Below, in pieces: positions 13,621 through 24,878 of a stretch of DNA of 64,000 nucleotides; the stretch's first letter is position 1; every line of letters begins with the position of its first letter. The position numbers and the translations under genes were made by a program. The notes below the pieces were generated by a model that was given only the letters and a program-made list of their open reading frames with translations, had not been told where the DNA came from and made no database searches. The DNA is taken from contig OX638370.1 in NCBI GenBank assembly GCA_951812925.1, forward strand, positions 35,025,948-35,089,947, given 5' to 3'. Source of the DNA: Calliopum simillimum (lineage: Eukaryota; Arthropoda; Insecta; Diptera; Lauxaniidae).

Positions 13621-15420
13621 AACGAATTCCCAAAAAGTTTGAAAGAAAATTATTTCCTATAGCAATGCTCACTATCAGAAAAATATAATTTTCAGTTGAA
13701 ATTTCATTTTAATTTCGTTTATCGCAATCCAGCATATATAGAAAAAATATAAATAATGAAATAGTCTTTGGAAATATTGGTTTTCAAAAAAACAAAACAT
13801 ATATATACAAAGTATATATAATAAAGTATTTAACGAGCTTTTAACACATTGTACATTTTACCATGATAAAAATTATACATCAAACAAGATTTAAAAAAGT
13901 AAAAAATTGAAAAAGATATAAAGAAATACATACATATTTATAAAATTGCATCTTTTACAAATAAGAACATTTAAATACATATTTATTTATTTATTATTTA
14001 GTTTTTTGTATAAAATTTCTATATAAAAAACCACAAAAAAAAAGAATAAAGAATTCAGTTCATAAAATTATTAATTTATTTGCTTTTTACTTTGTAGTCT
14101 TCGTGTAGATAGCATGACAAAATATTAAAATATACAATAAAAAAATTATTTTTAAATGTAAAGGATTTTGATTTTCAACATTTGCTTTTTAACTTTCAAA
14201 ATTATAAACATCACAAAAACTTTGCTTCTTCAAAGTAATAAAGTTTAATAAAGAAAACAACAACAAAAAAAAAAGAACAAATATTAGCAACGAAAGACAT
14301 TTTTGCATACTTAAAACTAAAAAATAATATATAAAAGCACAAAAAAAATGCATATTTTCATTTAAAAATATTTTTATATAATTAAAAACAAAAAAATTAA
14401 AGGAAAACTAAATTAAAATTATTTCGCAAGTTTTGATTTTTTTATTTTAAGCTGCAAAATTTTTACTTTTTTTTTTTTAATAAATATATTTTAATTTGAA
14501 TTAGCGTTTTATTTTTAAGCAGAGAAACGTAAAAGACTAGAAATTTTGTTAAGGAAGGATGTGAAAAATGTTAAATATATATAAAATAAATATTGAAATT
14601 TTTAAAATTTTAAGATGTGTGAATGTCAGAATAAAAATAAACAAAAATTGTTATAACATAATTAAAAAGTACATTTAGATTTTATTAGCAAAATATAAAA
14701 AACATTTTTTTTTTTTTTGCTTAAAATTTGAAATTGAAACGTAATTTACAAAAAAAAAAAATTAAAATTAATACAAATAACAGCCATTAAAAGTCCATTT
14801 AGATTTAACAACAAAAAAAAAAAAAAAAAAAAAACACACTAATAAATATAGTAGGAAATACGCTCACATATAAAATAAAAAAAGAACTCAACAGACACAC
14901 ATACGTATAGACTAACACACATATTTATACATGAAAAATAATAATAACAACAAAACGGTTTTGTAAAAAAAAAAAAACAAAAATAAATATATAAAAGATA
15001 TTTCTTAGAAATTGTTAAGTGCAACAAAAAACACAAAATAGAAAATAAAAAATAAAATTTAAATGTAGCGTTAAACTAAATTAAATATTATATTATAATA
15101 ATTGTAAATTAAATTTTACGATAAAACATTTGTCTTGTTGTGAGAGCAAACAGTATTCAAATTTATGTAATTAAAAGAGCAAAAAAACAATAAAACAAAT
15201 TGTAAAGTGTTAAAATAAATAAATAAATAACAAAAGTACATAAATAAATAAAATTTATAAATCCAAATGAAAAAGAAAACAAATTAATACTAATTATTGT
15301 ACCTTTAAATTTAAAATAAAAACAAAAGATGAAATGTAATTACAACAAAAAAGAAACCAAAAATATTTAAATAAATCTTATATAAGAAATGTGTAGAAAT
15401 TTGGCATTTTTAATGTAAAT
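13620..15420. other. Long A-rich tract
   Basis: About 1.8 kb is strongly A-rich on the + strand with A-runs up to about 20 and many AATAAA hexamers. It has no ORF and no repeat ends. Composition resembles fly 3' UTR sequence in + orientation. It could be a far extension of Alk transcripts or simply relaxed intergenic DNA; the sequence does not decide. Confidence 0.4.
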
Positions 15421-16114
15421 GGCATTAGAGTTTTTGCCAGAAATGTATTCTCAGCATGGTGTGTGGACTACGCATAGCCAACCTTGTTCTATGTAATATA
15501 ACAGTTGCACAATCAACATAAAGAAGGAAAACTTACGTGCTAATAGCCTGAAAATGCTTTCAGAACAGTTGTTTACTAATGGGTTGAAAATGGAAGATTG
15601 CATAGTAGTTGCTGGAGTCTTAAGACGAATATTTCAAAAAGCAGTTACAAAAACAGTTTTAGCTTTCAGGCCGACATTAATGAATGTTTACATAGGCCCA
15701 CATCCGAATGCAGGGGCGTGGAGAGAAAATCCGGGCGCGGGGGTAATAACCCAATGTGCACAAAAACGGATGAGGATCCGTTTCGAATCCATTACGAGTT
15801 CATAAAGGTATAAAAAACGTAATCCGCGGTAACGGATCCATTTCGAACCCGTAACGTACATCAAAAACGAATTCAAAACGCTTTGTTTAGATAAAAAAAA
15901 AGAAGCATTTTGAAGCGCTTATTAGCGAATAAAAAAAAATTAAATTCCACAGTGCGGGCCCGTTTCGAATCCGAATTCAAAACGGATTTGCTTTTAAATA
16001 TGTTAATGCTGTATATTTTTAGAAAAAAACCGTTTTGATGCGCCTATTAGCAATTAAAAAATAATAAAAAGAAAAAAAAGGAAGAAAATAAAGGGTAAAA
16101 ATCCACCTCTGGTA

Positions 16115-16125
16115 GGATTCGAACC
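16115..16125 (-). promoter_or_regulatory. Perfect B-box in the left foldback arm
   Basis: The - strand reads GGTTCGAATCC, an exact Pol III B-box, followed by T-rich sequence. No good A-box lies upstream, so it is a tRNA-like 3' half. It mirrors the module at 16511 in the right arm. Confidence 0.5.
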
Positions 16126-16457
16126 TGGGCAAATCCGTTTCGATTCCGTAAATACTTCAAATACGAACTCAAAACGGATTTGCTTTATTTAATTTTTATG
16201 ATAAAAAAAATATTTTTGATTTGTTTTTTTTTTTTTCTTTTTATTTTATTGCGTATGATTTTTTGTAAACTTTTCAAACTCTGTTTGAAAAAATGTTTTT
16301 GATTCCAAATTTGAGTATATAACATTTTTTATCAAAAGAAGGGAAGAAAAACAACACAGAATACATATAAAAAAAACAACAGAAATTTGTATACACAAAC
16401 TTTAAATCTCAACATCAAATAAGTCTACATCAGTTAAGTAAACATCATATCGGTCAA

Positions 16458-16550
16458 TAGCCTAGTTGTCTAACGTCTCGTGTATGAAAGAGTAACACCC
16501 CGGGAGCCTGAGATCGACTCCCGGCCGGGCTAGTAATTTTTTTTTTTTTT
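16458..16550 (+). ncRNA. tRNA-like Pol III promoter module
   Basis: TAGCCTAGTTG at 16458-16468 fits the A-box consensus at every position. AGATCGACTCC at 16511-16521 matches the B-box at 9 of 11 positions. Spacing of 53 bp is that of a tRNA. A possible acceptor helix pairs AGCCTAG (16459-16465) with CCGGGCT (16525-16531) at six of seven positions. A T-run starts at about 16537. The T-arm does not fold canonically, so this is a tRNA-derived SINE-like module, not a tRNA gene. Confidence 0.5.
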
Positions 16551-17029
16551 TGTTATTTTGTTTTTTTTTAATTAAAAATAAGCGCTTCACCCTTTTTTCT
16601 TTTTTTTTATAAGCAGCATTAACATTATTAAAAGCGAATCCGTTTTGAATTCGTTTTTGATGTACGTTACAGGTTCGAAACGGATCCATAAAAGAAAAAA
16701 AAACGATTCGTTTTTTTTTTAGGAATCCTTCCCGCAAACGGATCAGTAACGGATACGTAACGGATTCCGTAACGGATAAAAAGAACGAAAATATGAACCC
16801 GTTACGGATCCGAAACGAGTCCGTTTGGCACACTGGGAATATACCGGGCCCGCTCCACTACTATATTTTTTTTTTTATTCGAGACTATCACATCGTCGAG
16901 CGAATATTGTTTTTCCGTAAACGCAAGGATGCCCACGAGATATATGAAATGTGTAAAGCTGTGATTTTGTTTGCTTCCCGCTCATATTCATAAAATAAAG
17001 GTCAAAAAATAAGGTTTCAGCCGGTCTGC

Positions 17030-18060
17030 GATTAAAGCTTGAAAGATGTACTAAAAAAATTAAATTTTTTTTAACTGCCTGTAACTTCGAAACTGTTGGT
17101 TTTTTCGGAGATGTCTTTTAGTCAACCTTTGTAGAGAATATCTAGGCCAACATTATCTTCTTAGAAGATTTCGGTCTAAAAAATAAACTTGTTGCTGTTT
17201 TGATACAAATAAAGCAATTTTTTAAGAAAATGTTCATGCCTAGAAAATGATGTTTTGTAAATTTTAAAGGGCGAAATATTTGTTCTGGAAATCCTATATT
17301 GTAGGAAATTAAATGTAAATTAATTAAAAATAAAAAATTAATTCAAAATATTTATTCTTAATGTATAGAGCTGGTCTCAAAATTGGAAAAATACAGTATT
17401 TTTATTTTTTCTACTTTATTGAAAGCAAGCATTTTTTTTGCTAGTTTTGTATGAAACGGTCCTTTAAATCTCACAAGACTATTTTATAACACATTTTAAC
17501 ACCTTTTTGGAGTTCACTTGATATAAATTTTTTCCTGGGTGGCGAGCTCGACAATCGAAATTTTCGATAGTCTGTGCAGGAGCGGTCTTAAAAAAATCGA
17601 AAACAAAAGCTATTTTCGTGTTCAGCGACCCGAAATTAGTTTAAAAGATATGACAAGCAAACAAATCAAAAATTAAGAAGAAAAAAACACTAAAAAAATA
17701 ATATTTTTTTTTTAGCTTTGAGGTCCCATAACCTAAAAATTTTTTATATTTAAATAATTTTTTTTTAATTACTCTACATTCAATTCCCTTCAACATAAGA
17801 TTTTCCGGACAAATATTCCGCTCTTTGAAACTTACAAAAAACCAATTTCTAGAAAAAAGTCATAAAATTTTTCTTAAAAAGTTGCTATTTTTGTACAACA
17901 AATTTCATTTTCTTTCTAAGATAATGTTGGCCTAGTAGCTCTCCACAAAAGTTTATTTAAGAATGTTTCTGAAAATATCAGTAGTTTCGAAGTTACGGCG
18001 AAAGTTAAAGCGGATTGTCATTTTTAAGTCTATTTTTAATTTTCAAAACTTTTTTGAAAC
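17030..18060. mobile_element. Large foldback element, about 450-bp arms
   Basis: The left arm (about 17075-17520) and right arm (about 17580-18010) are diverged inverted copies. Shared words in mirrored order include GTAACTTCGAAACT, TAGGCCAACATTATCTT, TTTTTTAAGAAAA and AATATTTGT. The spacer is about 60 bp. No coding sequence. Divergence indicates an old palindrome. Confidence 0.65.
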
Positions 18061-18845
18061 CTTATCGTTTTGGCTTCATAACGCCAATTTTACATATTTG
18101 GGAAATCGCCTTTTTAAGTTTTAGATGGAATAAAAAAGAACTAACCGATAACTTTTATAGTTTTTCTTTTCTTAAATACTTCAATTTAAGAATTAAATTT
18201 AATGTTTTACTAAAAAGAGGATTCGGTACCTTCCAGTTTTTAAGTTATGAAACGTGTAAAAGGATATTAATTTTATGAATTTTATTTTTTTATAAGTAGT
18301 TGAGTGTAAAGATGGGCACGGGCTCGGGTTTTTTTTCTTGGTCCTAACCGCAAAAGACTTAAGCTTAGAGGCCCGTTAAGGACCGTAAATCACAACCAAG
18401 CTTAGAAGCACAAACTTGGAAAAATTTTGGAAAATAATGTATAAGTGTAGTGCTTAGAATGAAAATAAAGTAAGTTAAGTCAAACAAAAAAATCTTATTA
18501 GATTTGACCAAAAAGCTCAAGAAAGCAAACAGTGTACAATCTTTGTTTTTTCTCCTTTATAAAAAAAAAAAAAAAAAAAATTATAATTGTGCGGGCCCGG
18601 GCTTTTTCTCAAGTGCTTGTATCGTGTTCATGCCGGGCCTCTAAAATTTATTTTTCAAACTTGCAAAAAACTACTACAAATTTTATTCATTTCTGCTTAA
18701 GTCCGGGCCCTCCAAGAAACTTCGGGCCCGGGGGGAATCCCCCCTTACCTCCCTCTCGTCAGGCCTGTCCGAATGATGTGACTCTATTCTGGATACTAAC
18801 CCATTTTCTCCACGTTGGAAAAATTATTTTATTTTTATAAGCTAC
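18061..18845. other. Repeat-like DNA with GC-rich patches
   Basis: GGGCCCGGG-type words occur near 18318, 18592 and 18722 within AT-rich sequence and look like remnants of inverted GC-rich element ends. An exact pairing was not resolved. No gene seen. Confidence 0.35.
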
Positions 18846-19230
18846 AACCAGGGTATATTCACTATGTCCTTCCATTTGTAACGCAGAGAAGGAGGCGTGG
18901 CAGATATAGAAAAGTATGTATAGGCAAATCCAAAAAAGTTGCCGTAACAGCGCATTTTCCCATTAGGTGAGTGGGATCGCCCTTAAATAACTAGGAGTTT
19001 TTAATATGCTTTCTAAGGGTTCATTCCTTATTCCGAGTTTCCTAAAAATTGGTGCAACGGTTTAGCCGCGGCAATGCATTTCGCCTTTAGGGGCGTGGCA
19101 CTGGCAGCTATATAACAAAACGTCTTTAATAAGGTTGCATTCCAAATTTCATAAAAATCGATCCAGTGGTTGAGCTGCAACAGCGTATTTTCACCGTGAG
19201 ATGCGGTGCCAAGAAAAAATTTTACTTTTG

Positions 19231-20143
19231 TGTGCACTGCACAACTTTACAACCTTTTCCACAAATAAATAAAGCGAATATAATGTGCTTAAGTTAGTTG
19301 GAAATGGGCTGCATCAATTTTCTTTTCTGACGAGTCCAAGTTTAATTTACGCTGATCGAGTGGTAACAGGCTTATGAGAAGGCCAAGGAGAGGAAGGCTA
19401 AGCCCGAAATATACAAGAGGAACTGTCTAGCATAGAGGTTGTAGTATCATGGTCTGGGGATGCTTCTATGCGCATGGAATCGGTCCAATTCAAAGTGTTG
19501 AAGGCATAATGAAGTCAAATGATTATAAAGACATACTACAAAATACTCTGATGCCATATGCAACTTGGAAAATGACACTAAAATGGATATTCCTGCATGA
19601 TAACAACCCCAAGCACACGTCGAAAATGGTAAAAGATTGGATAAAATGGCAAAATATTGATGTTCATCAATGCCCCGCGGAGTCGCCAGATCTAAACCCA
19701 ATCAAATCGTCAAGTCACGAAAATGCATTGCTTATTATGCAATCAAAAATTTAGAAAACAGGATGAGTTGTTTAATGAAGTTAAAAAACGGTAACAGGAC
19801 ATTCCGCACTTATTTAAAAATAGTTTTATCGCATCAATGCCAAAAAGATGCACTGCTGTTATAAAAAGCAGGGGTTATTCCATTAAATATTGATTTTTTC
19901 AGTTATTAATTTTTAATTTAGATTAATAGTTGCAAATGTTTTGCACAGCCAATACATTTTTATATTGCACTTAAGTTTTAGTTTTGTATTAGTGATGTTT
20001 GGACTTTTTATTTTTGTTTTAAAACAACAATATAAATGACATAAAACCTCATACCAAGTATTTTATTTGCATCTGTTTTAGTGGCCGAAAATTTGTGATT
20101 CAGTTTCAAGTGTTTATGGTTGCAAATGTTATGCACAGCACTG
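19231..20143 (+). mobile_element. Tc1-like element with internal deletion
   Basis: The right end is clear: TTGCAAATGTTATGCACAGC followed by ACTG, then TA at 20144-20145. The left end (about 19231) is a diverged inverse (CTGCACAAC and TTTACAACC). A direct copy of the terminal word, TTGCAAATGTTTTGCACAGC, lies about 190 bp inside the right end (19931-19950), as in Tc1 elements of the IR/DR type. The 5' half of the transposase gene is missing. Confidence 0.75.
19302..19893 (+). pseudogene. Tc1 transposase, N-terminally deleted and frameshifted
   Basis: The frame starts within the catalytic domain: FFSDESKFNL carries the first aspartate, LHDNNPKHTS the second, and SPDLNPI the start of the third acidic motif (about 19685-19702). 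A frameshift just after this removes the expected glutamate. Coding continues in another frame (DELFNEVKK, ASMPKRCTAVI) to a TGA at 19891-19893. Two in-frame stops occur near 19350 and 19430. The DNA-binding N-terminus is absent. Not functional. Confidence 0.85.
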
Positions 20144-20810
20144 TATATATGGGACATTTCACGTCAACTATGCCACCTCGCTGCCCAAAATCTGGTGCAT
20201 CTAAATAGGTCACATGATATCTCATTTTTTGTGTTGAAGTGTCTGCTTTCGAATGCCGACTGCTGTTTTTGAAAAAAAAAACAATATGGCGGAACAATAT
20301 GGCGACAAGAAAGATGGATAGTTGGAAAAAAATCATCAAGTTGATTCATTTATCACGTTATGTCTCACAAACGACACAAGATAATATGGTGAAATTTTGC
20401 AACTCAAGGTCTAGTGAAACTATCTTGGAATGAGCGAAAAGTGGGCGGTGTTTTTCACGACAATGCAACCGAAATACACATAAATACTAAGAATTGTAAG
20501 CACAAGCTCTAAAACTAAAACTGGGCGAATTCGGACAAGGGGGCGTGGCACCTCTCATATAAGCAAAAGCTTCAAACCGGTATACTGAAAGCGATTTTGA
20601 AGATAATCGAACTAAACTTTACTCTGACACAAAGAACTATAAATGCAAGTTCTGAGCAAAAACTGAGTGAACTCGGACAAGAAGGCGTGCACCCATACTA
20701 GTTTGATTTAAGTCTTATTTTTAGAGAAATTGGTACCCACTCAATCCAAATACGTCATCAAAAAATGTTTACTCTCACTCTTTTCAGTGTTATTTATGTC
20801 GAAAAATCAA

Positions 20811-21223
20811 ATATTGGATTAATTGAATGTTGGCCGTCAGCCCATAAAACAAGATCCCATACCAATACGACCAAACGTAGTTGGTGCACTCCTTATAATC
20901 CACCAGCCTGAAGTTAAATATCGTCGATGCCAGCTGAAAGGGTTTTGCCCATAAGCCCAATGACGCTTAGTTTCGAAAAATTTACACACCTCACCTCTCC
21001 CGCCCCTATGTGACGGTATTTTTTTACTTCACGCTACAAGGGGGAGCGGGTAAATTTTTCCGAATTTTAACATCACGAGGCTTATGGGGAGCCCCCTTTC
21101 AATTGGCATCGACGATATTTAGCTTCCGGCTGACGGATTATAAGGTGTTCACCAACCACATTTAATCGTATTTGCATGGGATCTTGTGATATGGGTTAAC
21201 GGCCAACGTTCGATTAATCGAAC
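20811..21223. mobile_element. Foldback element, about 200-bp arms
   Basis: Arms 20811-21017 and 21030-21223 are inverted copies at roughly 80% identity by eye. Both contain GGATTAAT or CGATTAAT, GTTGGCCGT, CAAGATCCCAT, CTTATAATCC and AATATCGTCGATGCCA in mirrored order. The centre is a TATGTGACGGTA / TTTTTACTTC loop. No ORF. Confidence 0.75.
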
Positions 21224-21784
21224 ACTAACTTTGACTCATTCCTGGACCTGTCAGGTATTGGCGGGTGTTGATTTATGAATTGCAAATAATACTTAGTTTT
21301 AACCTATGGCTATAAAATCTCATCATTAATTCTTTTTATTGTCATTATTTTGTGTTTTAAATATTTTTTCCAAAAAATGTCTATTGACATGGCATTTTTC
21401 AAACACCCCCCACAAACTACTGGAGAAGGCTGGGGAAGTGGTAAATAATATTTTCGAACTGCCAAAAAATCAAAGTAATATCAGGCACTTACTATCTTTC
21501 CGATATTATTTTAACACATTATTGAAAATGGACAATTTTACTGCGGCCGAAGATGTGCTAAGAAAGGGAAAATTGCCTAGCCAAGAGAGGCGCATTCAAT
21601 ATAACATCGGCTGATAAAAGTTTTTCATTCGCATTCAAGAGCGATACTATATCATTCGTGCGCTTCTCAAATATATCGATACCTTTCTTATACACAGAGA
21701 AAACAACATTGTCAAAAGTGGCAGAAACGTGGTTATTTTAACAACGTGGCGACCAAATTTTGATTTAACAACGCTTGGCAACCA
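21224..21784. other. Repeat-derived DNA, no gene called
   Basis: An open frame at 21339-21614 (+) ends in a sequence (AAGAAAGGGAAAATTGCC, then CAAGAGAGGCGCATTCAATA) that recurs at about 25300 and 59655. It is therefore repeat-derived rather than a host gene. The family was not identified. Confidence 0.45.
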
Positions 21785-21930
21785 CCGTTGCTTAATAAGT
21801 TTCAACCACGTTCGTGAGTGATTTAGCAATGCACCATACATATATGATCTTGGAGCGTTGTTAAATCCAAATCAGCAACAAAACGTAGTTAAAACACTCA
21901 TGAACGTGGTAAAAACTTATTTAACAACGC
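21785..21930. repeat. Inverted repeat with 36-bp arms
   Basis: Arms 21785-21820 and 21895-21930 pair through GTTG(C/T)TTAA(A/T)TAAGTTT and ACCACGTTC(G/A)TGAGTG. TTAACAACG words also recur just outside (21737, 21763, 21920). Probably part of a small MITE. Confidence 0.6.
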
Positions 21931-22991
21931 AAGTTATGCTTTTTTTCTTCGCTTGTGTTGAGTGATTTATATTTATAGGCGTTTGTTTCGGCGATCACGT
22001 CCTAAGTCATGCCAAATCTCTTTCTAGCGAGAATTTTTTTTTTTTTTTTTAGGTCTGCAAACTGGTAAAAGTCGCTGAGAGCCAAATCTGGAGAATAAGG
22101 TGAGTGGGAAGTAGGAGTTGGAGCTTAAAGACAATTTATTTCAAGATATTTTTGAATTGTACCGGCTTTTTATTTATCAAATACTGTAGTTGTACATAGT
22201 ATACACTACAATATGCTACTTAATGACATAAGAAGTTTTTCGCTCACTTTTTTGTGTACGCTCTCTCGCTCTTTCTCGCGCGAAAATATATAAAAACTAC
22301 TATAATTCTGGGTTACCATTGCATTTTTATATCTCAAGATGTCTTGTGCAAGCCTCTAGTGGGGAAGCATTAGGAATTCATTCATTTTAACCACCGACTT
22401 GTGACACAGCGAAAAACAGCGAATGCGGCGTTCAATTCAAAATTAACTCAAATCTTCTTGTCGAATTGCAAATACACTACGTTTTTCATTAAGGTGTCAG
22501 TTTTCTCACGCAACTTCACTTTCAGGTCTTAGAAAGCTTTTTAGTGAACTTTTAATATTTTCCAGAACAACTGCCGATTTTGGGCGACTAAAGTGTTCAG
22601 CGTCATCGGTATTTGCCTGACCGTATTTGAATCCAGCATCCAAGTGCAGAGTCCAGATAACACTTGTCAAGCTATTGTTTCAACGCTATTTTTCCCATCA
22701 AAAATCAATGAGAGTATTTCTTAAAACGTGTAAAATCCTCGAATATCTCGGAAACTCGTAATTGTTGCCAAAATCAATACGAACGAGCTTACGAGATTTT
22801 TTAGGCTTTTACAAGTTTTAAGGAATGCCCTAAATATTTTGTAAACACATGAGATTCTTTTTTTTCCCCTTGTTTTGAAAATAAAAAAACAGTTGTTTCA
22901 CTAAAACCACTGTCACTTTTGAAATAAACTTCAAATCGTCAACTAAAAAAAATATTGATTCTGTGTGTCAGACTGGGAACTTATCAGCCGA
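21931..22991. other. Intergenic DNA, no gene seen
   Basis: AT-rich with a T-run near 22037 and CTCTCGC words near 22260. No supported coding sequence, array or element ends. Confidence 0.35.
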
Positions 22992-24878
22992 TATAGGAGC
23001 ATTCCAAAGTTGGTACGGGACAAATCGTACGCATTTTTTGAGTTTAAAAGTTAAATTAAAGACAAACCAGAATGTTATCAAAAAAAGCCTCTAGTACATT
23101 TATTTTGTGTGATATAGACCTATTAAAACTAATTATTTGTTCTTAATAATATTTATAGATAGTGAGTAATTAATAAGAAAAGAAGTTCGTTTGTACGGGA
23201 CAGCCCAAATCTACCATACTTTCCATTTTTTGACTTTGTAGCAAGTTTTTAGCGAAATTAATAAGCTTTAAAAATTAGCAAAAATATTTTTGGATAGACT
23301 AAGGGTCAAGGTATAATAAAACAATAAAAGTTTGAAGAAATATTTATTTAAATGAGAGTTATTAAATAAAAATTATATTGTTTGTACGGGACATTTTTGT
23401 TTGTACGGGATTCGTACGAAATACATGTATATTTAATTAGTTTTAAATCAGTTTGTATATGAATATATAACACTATGATTATCCCAAGCGTGTTTTTTGC
23501 ATGTTACTTGATGGCTATTAACTGAAATTTAATGAACATTTGATATTCCTGGGATAGGCTCATGGATAAACATTTTTAATGTTTTAGCTATATCTGATTC
23601 AGAAATGAAAAAAATTCTCGTAGAGGGTACTAAAGTGGCTGCTAGTGTCGCGAAATCTTTTGCGTTTTTAACTACGGCACCTTCTCTTTGACTTCGACCT
23701 TTTTGACTTACAAGTCGTTTCACATTACCACCGACTCCGTGAACCACGCCTTTGGGATGTGTCCATAAGTTACATAGATGCTGTTTAAGCATTACGTAAG
23801 CAGATTTTCAATGATATAAGCAAAGATTAATAAATCGTGAACACGAACCCCATTAAACGTAAGCAGATTTTCAAATACGAACAAGAATTCAGGAACTAAA
23901 TTATTTTTATAATTATAGCAATAGCGGTCATACGGAAATTGAAAAAATCCTTGGCACTTTAAATCAATTTTAAGGGCTAAAGTTAGACTTTAATTTAAAT
24001 ATTTTTTGTCTTACGTAAGAAATTTATCGACCTCTCCTCCTGTATAAGCAACAATAAGCAAATCTTGAACCACTCCCCACCTAAATATGCTTACGTTATA
24101 CTTGAACGGCCCTATATGAACACCATTTCGTTTTTATATAACAGTTTTGCTCATATATCATATAATTTATGGTCACAATTTCTTAAGTGCATATACATAA
24201 TAAAGCCCCCTGAGACTTATAGTTCATAGCAAGGCAGTAACCAACGGTGACCGTACCCATATAGACAATTTTCAAAGTGTTTTCTCAACAATATTAGAAA
24301 AAAATTAATAGAAATCTTAATAAAATAAATATTGTGTTTGTACGGGACAAGTAATAAGATAATAATTTTTATACTTTAGGCAAAATAAAATCCGAAAATT
24401 ACTACACTTTTTAAGAGTACCCAAGTAACTAGCTTTAAATAAAATGTTAATAAAATTAAACCGTTATGTGTGTAGATAGAAAATTAATTACATCAATTTG
24501 TGCGTTTGTACGGGACACCCAAAACTGTTTTGTTTGTCGCGGTATAATACAGATGTTTGCAAGATTGCTTTTTTGCAAATACTATTTATCAATACACTAG
24601 TCTATGACCTTTAACGACAGATATAATTTGTTACGTAACTCGTCATGGTCTAATCGAAAAACAATGATGAATATGATCAAAAATATACCTAGTAAAAAAA
24701 AAACTTTGGCACTTTCTTTAACTGTAAAAAACTGAGCCTAATACCAAGATTTTTGCATGAAATCAATTTGGAAAGTAAAGTTTAATCCCACAAGAATATA
24801 TTCGATCCATTAAAACATTTGAAAAATAAATCTGAAACATCTGCTAAAAAATACCATTTTCGCTGGAATGCTCCTATA
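22992..24878. mobile_element. DNA element with TTTGTACGGGAC subterminal repeats
   Basis: Both ends read TATAGGAGCATTCCA as exact inverted repeats (22992-23006 and 24864-24878), consistent with TA target duplication and TIRs starting GGAGCATTCC. Inside, a GTACGGGA core recurs six times in one orientation (23013, 23193, 23384, 23403, 24340, 24508), five of them within TTTGTACGGGA. They cluster toward both ends, as transposase-binding sites often do. A decayed coding fragment lies at 23529-23792 (-). Superfamily not assigned. Confidence 0.7.
23529..23792 (-). pseudogene. Fragment of an uncharacterised transposon-type protein
   Basis: The 87-residue frame includes WTHPKGVVHGVGGNVKRLV followed by a region ending FFISESDIAKTL. 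From memory, an HGKGxxDGxGGxxKR signature occurs in large families of uncharacterised, transposon-associated proteins of arthropods and cnidarians; here the aspartate is replaced by histidine. It lies inside the TGTACGGGA element and is probably the C-terminal relic of its protein. The start methionine is arbitrary. Confidence 0.45.

Larger units (their letters stand above)
15711..16858. mobile_element. Foldback element carrying tRNA-like modules
   Basis: Outer ends are CAGGGGCGTGGAG on the left and the inverse of TAGTAGTGGAGCGG on the right. Inverted similarity continues inward for about 250 bp: GGATCCGTTTCGAATCC-type words, GTAACGTACATCAAAAACGA and TTCAAAACG occur in mirrored order in both arms. 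Each arm holds a tRNA-like Pol III promoter piece pointing outward and followed by T-rich DNA (16115-16125 on -, 16458-16521 on +). No ORF with known motif. Ends look hAT-like, but no 8-bp duplication was found. Confidence 0.65.
18846..20700. repeat. Dispersed repeat family R1, copy B, split by a Tc1 element
   Basis: Begins with GGGTATATTCACTATGTCC and GAGAAGGAGGCGTGGCAG, closely matching 12075-12130. After the Tc1-like insertion the segment 20447-20690 (TTTTTCACGACAATGCAACC, GGGGGCGTGGCACCTC and a second GAAGGCGTG module) matches 12368-12610. The part between, with TTTAGGGGCGTGGCACTGG near 19085, is absent from copy A. Non-coding. Confidence 0.65.

Noticed and set aside
16458..16531. A genuine tRNA gene
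   Set aside because: The T-arm does not fold as 5-bp stem with 7-base loop, the B-box has two changes, and it sits in a repeat arm.
18532..18840. 102-codon + strand frame
   Set aside because: Starts in low-complexity A-rich DNA and runs through GC-rich repeat fragments.
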